From assembly GCA_009746045.1 (NCBI GenBank), contig RPFO01000079.1:1717285-1781284 (forward strand): a DNA stretch of 64,000 bases, read 5' to 3'. Positions 38,464-50,259 of the stretch are shown here, piece by piece (the first letter of the stretch is position 1; each line of letters starts with the position of its first letter). Below the pieces are notes generated by a model. It had not been told where the DNA came from. It ran no database searches and saw only the letters and a list, made by a program, of their open reading frames with translations. The translations under genes were made by a program, and so were the position numbers. Source of the stretch: Mesostigma viride (taxonomy: Eukaryota; Streptophyta; Mesostigmatophyceae; Mesostigmatales; Mesostigmataceae).

Positions 38464-40170
38464 TTAACCCCTAAATGGTCTGGCTGCCGATTTTCCGCCT
38501 AAAACTGAGTTACAGCCGACACGTCGGCCCCTTCTCGGGGGACCAAATGCCGCGAAAACTATTGAGAATTAGGAAAAGTTTAGCTGAGAAGATCGAAAGT
38601 TTATAATTTTCCTCACAGCATGGTACTAGGGTTTGCATACTTCTGACAAAGTTATAGAGGTGTTCTGGCCGGTCAAAGTACAAGGGGTCAGGGTACTTTT
38701 TCACGTACAACGTGCATTCCGGAAAACGACGACCTGGCCATGGCGGCTTGCGCCCACGCACGGCATTTATGTTTTCGTTCGAATTTTCTGACCAAACTCA
38801 GGAAATTGATTTTATACGTCCTAAAGATGATACAGGCCAATTTTTGGTTCGCGGGAATGCCATTTGATAGGTGTCGGCAGCGTTCTTGCTCGAAAAAACT
38901 GCGATCAGGCCGGACGATAGAAACGTTGACAGCAATACCTTTCCGGCGTATTTTAAAGGATATATTAGTTTCTTTGTACTTTTTATGGTACATGGTAGTC
39001 GTAAACGTGCAAGGGTGGCCAGAAATCGCCGAATCCAGCGACCATGCTGCACAACTTTGGTGTGCCGAAATGCGCCATTTTGCGGCCACCGCCTGGGCCA
39101 AGGTAACGCCATCCATGCCTGGTAAAGCTTAAGCATCGTTTTCCTATCGATGTTTGACGTTTATATATACGTTCTAGCTTGTGTAGCGCATTCTTTTTGC
39201 ATTATTCATGCTCTTTCTTGACCCTGGCCTGGCCCCTTTCTAAAACACCCTTCTTAGATGCTTCCCTCAGTCAGTTGACCTGCCACAGGGTGATGGTGAT
39301 AAGTTTTAGAGGCTGTATGGGTTTGAATACCTCCATATATGTTTGTTATACATTTCCCACACACATATTGCATGAGTGTGAGGCAGTTGGCTGGTCTCTG
39401 TGGCATCATCAAGCATGTAACCGGTGAGTAGAAGCTTCCCATTGTCAGCATGTGCCACCAGGTGTGCTGGCCATCACCTGGCAAGCTGTAGCAGCTTAGG
39501 CCTAGTTTATCCTTGCTAGGGCAAGCTGAAATAGGCTTAAAATCACTAGTTTGTTGGTGGCTGCCTCCTAGAATGCATGCCTTGCGTAGGGTATCCGTAC
39601 CACGTTACCTACGTGCATGGACAAGGTGGCACCTGCACATAGGTGCCATGTAAGGGCAGTGTGATGATGCAGTTATGTTTCCCCATCATTGTGGAAGGGA
39701 AATGTATTGTGTGGCATGGTTGGGGGCCATTTTAGTAGGTATTAGTAGGTAGTATGCCCACTCCTACCCCCTTGGTTGCTTTTTACCAACGGTACCCCTA
39801 TGGGCTGTACTGGGTGTAACTGCTGGTATACCCACCCAAATGATGACCCCAATGGCTCAAACTGTTCAGCAACTAATTGTTCATCATCCCTGAAGTGGTA
39901 GGTGCCTAGCTCTTACAACATAATTCAAAATGCACATTCTACCAAAAATGAAAACGCTCGTCTTGACCCCCCTGACTTTGACGGCAGTTATACATGGCCT
40001 ACCCTGCATATATGTAAGGTTGTGATATACCAACCCGAAGGGCAACTCATGGACATGCTTGGCCCCCAAGGACAGCCATTGGATATGGGTGGGTTGGATG
40101 GCATCTGGTTTGCAAAATTGTGAAGTTACAGCCGATGCATCGGCAGTATTTCTGCCCATTTAGGGGTTAA
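38464..40170. mobile_element. TTAA-flanked TIR element, piggyBac-like, non-autonomous
   Basis: TTAACCCCTAAATGG (38,464-38,478) faces CCATTTAGGGGTTAA (40,156-40,170). TTAA target sites with ends opening in CCC are the hallmark of piggyBac-type elements. The 1.7-kb interior encodes no transposase; its ORFs are short and occur in conflicting frames. It is full-length and younger-looking than the relative at 34,350. Confidence 0.6.
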
Positions 40171-43100
40171 TCCCTGCACGATAAAATGCAAAGAAACCAG
40201 TGGCGGCCGTTCAGCTTCTGACCGCTGACAGTGATGCCGCTGCGAGGAAAGGGTGCGTCACTATCACACAACAAGAAGCGTCCATACGCACAACATCCTT
40301 GCCAGAACACGTGCTATGAAATCCCTTACGCCTTCCCTAGGATCTATCGGTTGAGACTGAAGCGGATTTGATCAAGACATCAACGAAAACAAGCTAAAGC
40401 TGCCAGGTATTCGTCAACACGACGGTGAGCAACGGAGAGTTAACTGGCGGAAACTGACCAAAACGAACGCAAAAAACTTCGAACGATGAGCTCTTCGAAG
40501 AAAGAACTGATAGTAGATAACAGTCGCCACAAATCTATACCTTGCCCTCGTAGATCCCTAACCCAGGCGCGCAACAACTGCCGTTCTTCCATGGAAGGTT
40601 CCGACATGCACTGCGCAGGCCTCAAGAAATACTTACCGAGAATGGCCGAAAATGTAGCAAAAAGCACCCGTTCGGTTTAGAATTCGATGCTACCGATATG
40701 AATGCATCCTTCACGGTCAAAAAGACCCCCAAAACTGAGAATTTACTGCCGCAATCACGAATTCTATTTTATTCCGCGCGACCAAAAAATGAAGATTACC
40801 CCCCATATTGCCGATGGCAGTAAAAGAAAGCAGCGATATTCTAAACCAGCCACTTGCCGCCGCAACCCAACATCATTAAATCATCGTCTTCAACATCCAA
40901 GCATTTTTTTTGCATTTCTCTAGCCCTACATTGCTAGTTTCGCCTAAACGCAGTCGCCATGGCCACTTCCGCAAGTGGTGCGCGCACGGAGCACCCACTT
41001 TTCACGGTACGGCCGGTGCGGAAAATATTCGGCGCGCCACGTCCCCTTAAGCTTGTCAAGTACATTACTTAATTACCCACCAAGCGCAGTTCCTATCTGA
41101 CAATTGAGTACTTACCAGTATGACATAAGGCCCTAATCAGTGCTAACAGCTGCAGGGCCCCTAATTGAACGCGTTCTCAATGTGGCGCGACGCGGCGCGG
41201 CGCGGCAAGCGCGGCGCTCCACTTCATCTAGCTGCGCCGCGGCCTGCAGCCAGAAACAGGTGTAGCGCCTGCTGGTTTTCATACTTTACGGGGTAAATTG
41301 AAGTATTATTTTAGCACTTTTCGGGGGGTCATTCGAAAAGATTTATTCGCCATGTGGCAGATTAATTAACACTCGTATCTGCGTCGCCCATATAGATCGT
41401 GCAAAGCAATGCTGTGAAATCCGGGTTCGGGTAGCTGTTCTTGGGTTCTGTTTTGCCACCTTTCTCTAGTCTACGGAGATGCCTAACGTACCTAACTAAT
41501 ACATATCGGCCTGCATTCGCCTGTGAATGCCGAATTGGGCCAAAGTCGGCTGTGAATGCGTTCCACCGCGCCACAGGCACTAAGCCGCCCCCGCCCACCT
41601 CCGGTGGCTTGCGCCACCTTTACCCCAGTCAACCCGTCGCCCCTCGGGTTGGGGACAACGCCTCCACCATCCGACGGCCCCAATCCCTCGCGTCGCGTCT
41701 ATGTGGTTCCGTAGTTTGCTTGTTTTGTATTGGTTGTTTATGTGTAGTATTTTGTAGTATTTTGGACGGACGACCCGAGCCGCTAACTTAGCGGGTTTAT
41801 CGCGGCCGTTGGATCCATCATCGGACGCTCCAGATTGTCGGAGGCTAACGTTTTAACTTTTTTCATATTGCCTTCGTATATGATTTCAGCCACTACGGGT
41901 TATTATCAAGTAACAAGTAACGTGCGTGTTTTCAACTTGCCCGTTGAAACTCTTTACGGGGTAAATTGAAGTATTATTTTAGCACTTTTCGGGGGGTCAT
42001 TCGAAAAGATTTATTCGCAATTTGATTTCAGCCACTACGGGTAATTATCAAGTAACGTGCGTGTTTGCAACTTGCCCGTTGAAACTCATACGGCAGAAAC
42101 TGATACGGCGGAGCCAATTTTCTGAAGAACCTCCTCGTTATTTTTGCAAATTCGTGACAAACTCGGTGGATGGATGGATGGATGGATGGATTGACGGATT
42201 TTTATCCCCTACAAGTAGACCCGGCGGGGGCCAAGCCCCCAACTATTTTGGACTTCACAACTATTGGAGAATCCTATTCAAGCCCGGCTGCGCAGAGTCT
42301 AAATTCCCGTGGCCCGGTGCCAGTGGCCCAGTGCCCGTGGCCCGGCGCGGCGCCCGTGGCCCGGTACTGGTTAGTGGCCCGGTGGCTACTGGCTAGTGCG
42401 AGTTGTGGCCCGTTGAAATTCCTTTCGTCCCTCCGTTGCTGAATTTTTTTCCCCGTGGCTAGTTGCCCGTGGCCCGTGGCTACTACTACTGGCTTCGCTG
42501 CGGTCCGGATAGGAATTAGTACGGTGCAAGTAGACCCGGCGGGGGCCAAGCCCCCAACTACTTTGGACTCCACAACTATTGGAGAATCCTATTCTGCGCA
42601 GAGTCTAGATTCCCGTGGCCCGGTGCCAGACTGTGGCCCAGTGCCCGTGGCCCGGCGCGGCGCCCGTGGCCCGGCGCGGCGCCCGTGGCCCGGTACTGGT
42701 TAGTGGCCCGGTGGCTACTGGCTAGTGCGAGTTGTGGCCCGTTGAAATTCCTTGGACGGAGGGACGGAACCGTCCCTCCGTTGCTGAATTTTTTTCCCCG
42801 AGGCTCGTGAACGTTGGGCAGCGGATGTTCCGAGCAGTACAGTAACTTGCGTTGTAGTGTTCTGCCCTTTGCCCTTGCGGATTGGTGCGCAGTATGGTGC
42901 TCGCTCGCTCCGCTCGCTCGCCGTACGGTGCTCGCTCGCTTCGCTCGCTCGCCGGGCGCTTCGCGCGTACTGTATCTGCGATATCTGCGATATCTGCGAT
43001 ATCTGCGATTCTCCCGTCGACCTCCGGAGTACCCCCCAGTGGCTGATTTTTGTACCACGATTTTCTACCTAATTTTGCAACCAACGGTCACGAAGCTCGC

Positions 43101-43517
43101 TTTATATAAGGGAAAGGACAAGTAGACCCGGTAGGGGCCAAGCCCCTACTATTCGAGACTTTATTCAAGTCCCCTACTATTAACTAATTCATATAGACGC
43201 GTAACTGCGTCCCCTACTATACAATCCTCATTCTCCCTGTACGTTGATTGGGGGAGATGGGACAGGGGCCTTGGCTTGGGTGGTCGGGCTCCTATGCCTT
43301 GGCTACTTGGTTGGTTGGGTTTGTGCAGTCTAGGGGCTAGTCTAGGGGTGCTCCGTGACTCCCCAACGGGAGCACGAGTTTAATTAATTAATTAATTAAT
43401 TAATAGGGCAACTTTGGCAGCTGAACAACCCGTGAATGATGCGAGTCACCAAGACAGCCACGGCCATGGTTTGGTCATGGGCACATGGTTTGTCAAGGAG
43501 ACAACATGTGCATGATC
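40171..43517. other. Gene-free host DNA with nested repeats
   Basis: 40,171-41,050 holds nothing I recognise. 41,053-42,210 is the second copy of the repeat at 37,687. It is interrupted at about 41,352-41,880 by unrelated GC-rich sequence, because its halves are contiguous in copy 1. 42,211-43,250 carries three related units starting ACAAGTAGACCCGG with GGGGCCAAGCCCC and stretches of GTGGCCCGGTGCC-type repeats. A TTAA tract lies at 43,381-43,406. Confidence 0.55.
42895..42962. repeat. GCTCGCTCGC repeat (copy 1)
   Basis: Inverted GCTCGCTCG/CGAGCGAGC-type units surround CGGTGCTCGCTCGCTTCGC. The same family is expanded at 47,293-47,560, followed in both places by CTGTATCTG-GATAT units and GATTCTCCCGTCGACCTCCG. 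A shared downstream block ends in GCTTTATATAAGGGAAAGGA (about 43,096 and 47,685). Confidence 0.65.
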
Positions 43518-43776
43518 AGAATCGGTGTTCTCTGAACGTAGTTTCTTTATAACAGATGAGAATGAACGCCGCTATGTGAGTGGTACTACGGGACGGTGGG
43601 CCTTGGGCTGGACCGGTTCCATGAGTTAGAATTAGTTGGCCAGTTTTGTATGGCCATTTCTAGTTCGTTAAGTTAAGTAGCAATTAAGTTACTGTTGCTG
43701 ACGGCTCATGAGGCGAGCCCGGGCTACGCCGCCCTAAAGTGCCATTTGCACGATGTTCTAGGTCTCTTTTTCTTGT
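43518..43776. repeat. 259-bp direct repeat, copy 1
   Basis: It is essentially identical to 44,895-45,153, beginning AGAATCGGTGTTCTCTGAAC and ending TCTCTTTTTCTTGT. The near identity indicates a recent duplication. No gene is contained. Confidence 0.85.
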
Positions 43777-45370
43777 AATCGGATGTATGGGGTATGGGTA
43801 TGGCGGATTACAAGAAATTTAATGCTGCCCTAATCGCGTCAGCCTTTTGGCTGGCGGTGGCCGATTAGAGATGGCGCGTGACTGACATAGCTTGAACAGT
43901 CACGTGACTGTGAAAAAGAAATTAAAATTACCCTCGTCGGTTTTCTCCCCGCAGCTGGGTTCTTGGCCGACGAGAGACTATAAAATACTTCGCGTTTGCC
44001 TGCGCGTGGCACCTGTACGGAACTCTGAAACCATGAGTAAGATTTCCGTGCCACGCTGCAGTGCCTACCGCTTTGCTGCGGAATGTCGCAGCAGGGTTGC
44101 AGTTCCTGACTGCTGACTGCCGAAGGAAGGGTGGTCGGGTTACTTTTAGTGGGCATTGTGATGGACGACAAGTCTGTCGGCCCTCGCGTAAGTAGAAAAA
44201 TATTTACCAGCATCCGCTCTTATGGGTGCGTGAGGTCTCGGGAATGTGGTGGGGACGAATTCCGGAATTATGCAATATTTCGATTCAGACCGAGACTTAA
44301 AGGGCCAACAGACGGACCTGGGCCGGGCAGGACCAAATATTTTGGCCGGCCCAGTTGCGCTTGCGCTTTATCGGCCGCTGGGGTGTGTGATGAGAGCCTG
44401 CTCATCAACTAAAACCTGAAATATGGAAAGTTACTCCCCCAGGTGACAACGTTGACAGTAATCGAGATATGGTGGCATCGGGTGACGTCCTATAAGTTGT
44501 CGTCACGTTAGGGCGGCACTGGCCTTTGAGGGAGGTCCGTGATCGTTAAACGAGGCGTCTTCTTCCTTGTCTTTGCGTGCACATTCAACACCCTCTTTTA
44601 CTGGCCGAGGGTGGAAGGCTGGGGGGGGCCCTGCGAAGGGTTATCGTGCATGAGGCTCGCTACAGCCGCCGGCGATTGTAATGGTCGTGACCGTTGCGGC
44701 AGGGCAGCCTCGAGAGCCACTGAGCGAAAGTGGTTGGCGGAGCTTTGGAGATAAAGCACCAGGAAAGGGGGGTTGGGTAACGAGAACTACGATCAATCAT
44801 GAAATGGGTGCAGCGTGGCAGGCTCACTCATGGGTTCTGTAATTGCCCACTTATTGTTTTAATCAAATGTTGGTGGATTGGTAATAGTGGGAATAGAATC
44901 GGTGTTCTCTGAACGTAGTTTCTTTATAACAGATGAGAATGAACGCCGCTATGTGAGTGGTACTACGGGACGGTGGGCCTTGGGCTGGACCGGTTCCATG
45001 AGTTAGAATTAGTTGGCCAGTTTTGTATGGCCATTTCTAGTTCGTTAAGTTAAGTAGCAATTAAGTTACTGTTGCTGACGGCTCATGAGGCGAGCCCGGG
45101 CTACGCCGCCCTAAAGTGCCATTTGCACGATGTTCTAGGTCTCTTTTTCTTGTCCCGCCCTCCCTCCCTCTTCTTGTGTTTGTTTCTAGGGTAACGAGAA
45201 CTACGATCAATCATGAAATGGGTGCAGCGTGGCAGGCTCACTCATGGGTTCTGTAATTGCCCACTTATTGTTTTAATCAAATGTTGGTGGATTGGTAATA
45301 GTGGGAATAGAACAGGTATTTCATTTATACAACAATTACTTAATCAGAGCACAGCCAAGGCCGAGTGTTT
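43777..45370. other. Gene-free host DNA between duplicated blocks
   Basis: Unique-looking sequence without a supported gene up to 44,775. It is followed by a 123-bp block (44,775-44,897) repeated at 45,189-45,311 and by copy 2 of the 259-bp repeat (44,895-45,153). The two repeat families overlap by three bases at 44,895-44,897, showing a compound duplication. Confidence 0.6.
44895..45153. repeat. 259-bp direct repeat, copy 2
   Basis: It is a near-identical copy of 43,518-43,776, flanked on both sides by copies of the 123-bp block GGGTAACGAGAACTACGATC (44,775 and 45,189). Confidence 0.85.
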
Positions 45371-45371
45371 G

Positions 45372-46035
45372 CTTCATGGTCAGTGGGTGGCTGCTCGGTC
45401 AGTATGGTAAACTCATGCTCGGTCAGTGGATGGAACGTGTGCTTGGTCAGTGGGTGGAACGTGTGCTTGGTCAGTGGGTGGAACGTGTGTTTGGTCAGTG
45501 GGTGGAACGTGTGTTTGGTCAGTGGGTGGCAGGTGTGCTTGGTCAGTACGGGGAACCCGTGCTTGCATGGTCAGTGGGATGAACGTGTGCCAGTATGGGG
45601 AACCCGTGCTTGGTCAGTGGGTGGCACGTGTGCTTGGTCAGTGGGTGGAACGTGTGCTTGCATGGTCAGTGGGTGGCACGTGTGCTTGGTCAGTATGGAG
45701 AACCCGTGCTTGCATGATCAGTGGGTGGAAGGTGTGCTTGGTCAGTGGGTGGAAGGTGTGCTTGGTCAGTGGGTGGCACGTGTGCTTGGTCAGTGGGTGG
45801 AACGTGCACTTGGTCAGTGGGTGGAACGTGTGCTTGGTCAGTGGGTGGCACGTGTGCTTGGTCAGTATGGGGAACCCGTGCTTGCATGGTCAGTGGGCTG
45901 AACGTGTGCTTGGTCAGTAGGTGGAACGTGCACTTGGTCAGTGGGTGGCACGTGTGCTTGGTCAGTGGGTGGAACGTGTGCTTGGTCAGTATGGGGAGCC
46001 CGTGCGTGGTCAGTGGGCTGAAAGTGTGCTTGGTC
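45372..46035. repeat. ~24-bp minisatellite (GGTCAGTGGGTGGAACGTGT)
   Basis: About 27 units of GTGCTTGGTCAGTGGGTGG plus AACGT or CACGT are present, with periodic variants containing ATGGGGAACCCGTGC. The period is a multiple of three, so all frames look open; these are not genes. Confidence 0.9.
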
Positions 46036-47292
46036 AACAGTGTGGGTGGGAGGATTACCATTCAAATGATAGCTCTTAAAAACATGACAAAGGCAGAGAC
46101 ACCATCTCCTTTAATGCATCAATCTAGTGATTCATCAGTAATGCCAAAAATGCCCAGTAAAGGTCCCTTTCATGAAAAGGAACAAATCAAATTCGAGCTC
46201 AAAATACAAAGGTTTTTTCCCCGGCCGTTTGCTTGGGCTTGACGCTCAGAATACCACGCCGTGTGTATGCCATCCCCCGCAGGCAGAATACCTGCTTTTA
46301 AAGCAACAGCCCACGCAGATGCAGCAAAAACAGGAACACTTCCCGTGGCTGACCGAAACACAATGGAAAAATAATGCGTGAGTGCAGGAAAAGGAATGGA
46401 AAGGCATTCGCCGGCATGTGTCCCCGACCGAAATACAGCAACAAAGAGCGGGAGGCATACCTGCCATGCGGGAAGTGACTCAACGAATGTTGTTGCCGAG
46501 GAAAATGGGCCTCCTTTCCCGCTGATGACGGAAACACAAAGCAAACAGACGGGCTCGAAGCATAGGAATGCATGAAACATGAAACGACGTTCCAAAGCGT
46601 CCGAAATCGAAATAAAACAAAACCGAGCGCAAAAGACGGTGGAATATGTGCATGGCGGGACAGTGCTGCTATGGAACCGCCCGGTAGGCAAACTGCCTCT
46701 CCCTATCCGCTCGAAAGAGACGGACCGACTGGAAGCCAAAATGCTTATGTGACACCGTTCCAAAGCCCAGCAAACAACAAACGCAGCTTACCCAGGCGTC
46801 AGAACGGGTGCCACCTTCTTACCCCGACAGTCATCTTCCCCGCAATCTTTTCCAAGAGCTCGCGGCACCCACAGTCCAGGCGCTCCAAAGAACCGTCATG
46901 AAAGACGGCGTCATTGTACCCCGTTTCAAAGCGTCCAACAATGAAAACGTAGCTTGCCCAACAGTCACGACCTCCTGAACAGGCGGCTGTCGACAGCCAT
47001 CCCGTCTTCCCGCGGCCATCATTTGAAATTTCATGCTGGGCCCCGATGCTGCACGCTGCTGAAGTGGTGGGCCGACCGCGCGCTGCTGGGCGCTGGGGTG
47101 GCTCTAGCCCGTGGCCCATGGCCCGTGGCCCGTGGCCCATGGCCCGTCGGCGCTGGTTTCCTTCCGTCCCTCGCTGAAATTGCCCGTGCTCCTTCGCTGC
47201 GCTCCGGAGAGGAATCGTAAGCGGCCGTAGGTCTGAAAATCGTTGGCGTATCTTTTTCTAAGTAACGTGCTCCTTCGCTGCGCTCCGGAGAG

Positions 47293-47560
47293 GAATAGTA
47301 GAGTACGGTGCTCGCTGCGCTCGCTGTGCGCTTTAGCAGTACGGTGCTCGCTCGCTCCGCTCGCTCGCCGTACGGTGCTCGCTCGCTTCGCTCGCTCGCG
47401 GTAGGGTGCTCGCTCGCTTCGCTCGCTCGCCGTACGTACTGTATCTGAGATATCTTCGATTCTCCCGTCGACCTCCGGAGTACCGCTCGCTGCGCTCGCT
47501 GTGCGCTTTAGCAGTACGGTGCTCGCTCGCTCCGCTTGCTCGCCGTACATACTGTATCTG
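47293..47560. repeat. GCTCGCTCGC repeat (copy 2, expanded)
   Basis: Several units of GTACGGTGCTCGCTCGCT with its inverted partner GCGAGCGAGC, plus two CTGTATCTGAGATAT units. It is related to 42,895-42,962. Confidence 0.75.
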
Positions 47561-49969
47561 AGATATTTTCGATTCTCCCGTCGACCTCCGGAGTACCCCC
47601 CAATGGCTGATTTTTGTACCACGATTTTCTACCTAATTATCGGCGGTACTCCCCCTAATTTTGCAACCAACGGTCACGAAGCTCGCTTTATATAAGGGAA
47701 AGGATTCCCTGCTCCGCCCAGGCTCCGCCTGATAAATATACCCATTTCCCCGAAATTGTTTCAGGCGCGGCGCGGCTGTGGAAAAAAAACTAAACTAAGC
47801 GCTGCTGACGTCATCCGACAGGAATTCGGCACTCGGAAGATATCACAAGGTTTGAGACAAGTGATGCGAAATTGCGAATACGAATATTCCACACCGGTTG
47901 ATGTTCCCCCAACCCTTCCATGATCCAACCGTCGCTGCACCCAGCGGACAGAGTGGCCTAAGCGCCCAGACTCTTTCACGTCAGCGGTGAGAGGGCGGCT
48001 GGTTGACGTAAACAGCTCGTTTTCTCCATCAGTCAGAACCCCTAAAGCCCCAGCCATCAGTCCAGTGCCAGTGCGCATTGATTGTCGCATTTATTCAAGG
48101 CCGGCGCTTGCCGACTGCCAGTCTGCCACCACAAATTGCGATCACCTACACCCTGCGTCCCTGCCTACAGTGGAATTATTGCCTTTTAAGGGCACGTTTC
48201 GAAAGCAACTCCGGCACCGTTCCCTTCACCGTCCAGTTGGTCGTGCGCTCGGCCACGCTCGGGTGAGTCCGTGAGTGCTCTCACAATGGTGTCTCGAAGC
48301 TCAAACGTCAAAGCGCGGCCGTGCTGCGCCCGTTGCTGGAAACTTTTTTAGGCTGGCCAGACGGCAGGCCTGAGCTGGCTGTATGTAGGGCCGGCACTCG
48401 ACATTGCTAAGACTGTGCGAGCTGGTTGCGGTCGGGCATGCTGTCATGATCTCGTCCCTATTCCTCGAACTACTTATCTAGTCTAATGATTGGTTCAAAT
48501 GCCTAGACGTACTGTACCTAGCCAGCCTCATTGCCCGCCTGCAATGCTTTTTCCTAATTATCAATTTATCATATTGGTGACCTCAAAACTCCAAGCTTCT
48601 GTTTAAAAACTGAATTAGATAATCACTGTAATGCGCCGGCCTGCCTCGTAACGTTGCGTATGTATACAAACACGTAACGTTGCATGTGTCGGATTCTTAT
48701 TACTGTCTACTTGAGGGTTCTTCTTGTCGGGGTCTAATGTCCTTCTGTTGCATGCCATTCTCACCTCCGTAATTTATCATACTCAAAGAATGTATATGTC
48801 TCCTTCATGTATACAAATACCGACATATGCAATATACAGGCCGCTAATGAACTATTCAGCCGGCCTGCACAGCTAGCCTGTAAGAACTCTAAGTATCGGG
48901 CAATATTGATCAAAAGACACAGCCACCTAATTAATTGCACAGCTAGCGGCTGCAGTAATATATGGGCAATATATATATATATATATGTTTATTATGAATT
49001 AACAGTACATCGAGCGTATCGGGAAATATTGTGACACATATCCACTAGCGCTCCAGCGCTCCAGCCGTACTAGTAAGTGTGCATCTGCGCTATCCAGCTG
49101 TGCGCTAGACAGTAGCTAGCCATATCTATCGGTTGCACGCAACCATGCACTAGACAATTTATTATATATTTATTTACATTGCAAATAGCAGGCAAGCTAG
49201 TGCATATGCATGCAGGACATGCAGAGTCGTGTAAGCGGCGCCTAGTATTACTAGTGATGGCATATATATATAATGCAGGATGGATCTGGCCACAAATTTC
49301 GAGCCATTGATCATATATATATTTATTTATTTGCTGATGACGATAAATTACGGCCAGGCTATGACGTATATGCACACCAGCGGCCTAGTGCTATACCAAC
49401 GCTGTACACGGTAAGTATTGTACAACTATCATATCATTATTATCATGAACGTCACAAACGTTTCTTTTTTACGCGTTCACATATCATGAATCACGTCAAT
49501 AATGAACGTCGGGTGTGTCAACACACATTTCAATAACATTGTAAATTATTACTATGTGACGTATAATTGCGTCTCATGATATTGCATGCATCATGAATTG
49601 AAAGGGTTGGTGGTAGACCGGTCTACTATCGTAGACAGGGTCTCGAAAACCAACCAAAAAATATAATAGCAGAAATGCCAACCCTTTCAATTGTTGCGAT
49701 GGAACTAGTTGTACATTATAATGTGAGTTACACATTCGAAATATAGCCTGCATGTAAGTAGCTGAAGGCACTAATAATACAGTATACATACTGGTACTGT
49801 AAGCGGACGTTTCTCAGTAATATATTATTTAGGCAACACATAAACATATATAGCATGTCAGGTGTCACGTTTATGACGTCGGCATTGGTCCAATATTAAG
49901 GGTCCTAATTCTAATTGTGAATACATGCATGCATATGCAAGCTGTAGTATAATTATCGTGCTGATGTCA

Positions 49970-49976
49970 ACATCAA

Positions 49977-50010
<34 letters not shown>

Positions 50011-50022
50011 GTCATCATCATC
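49970..50022. repeat. ATC trinucleotide microsatellite
   Basis: A CATCATCATC run of about 15 units with one GTC interruption, about 240 bp before the start of the surface-protein ORF. Confidence 0.95.
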
Positions 50023-50259
50023 AATTATTTATCGGAGCGTACCCCACCTCTGATCTGTATGTACTGAAAATAACTTCCTGCCTGCATCACTGACAGTTCG
50101 GTGTTGCCTTTTGCGGATAATAAACAATTACTACGCTGCAACAGGTTCACTCTGCAATATGCAATCTGCAACAAGTCCCTGGGAGTGCAGCTACTAAGGC
50201 TGCTTTTGATAGTCGATCTGGTCTGATCATTTGTCACCAACGGTGCTCGTACACGCTGC

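Larger units (their letters stand above)
46036..50259. other. Gene-free host DNA
   Basis: I see no supported gene. Features are the GCTCGCTCGC repeat family at 47,293-47,560, an (AT)n run at about 48,971-48,987, generally AT-rich sequence from 48,500 on, and an ATC microsatellite at 49,970-50,022 upstream of the next gene. 49,602-49,690 holds an imperfect inverted repeat (TTGAAAGGGTTGG / CCAACCCTTTCAA). Confidence 0.6.

Noticed and set aside
45365..46242. Open frames in all three frames over the 24-bp minisatellite
   Set aside because: Repeat artefact; period divisible by three.
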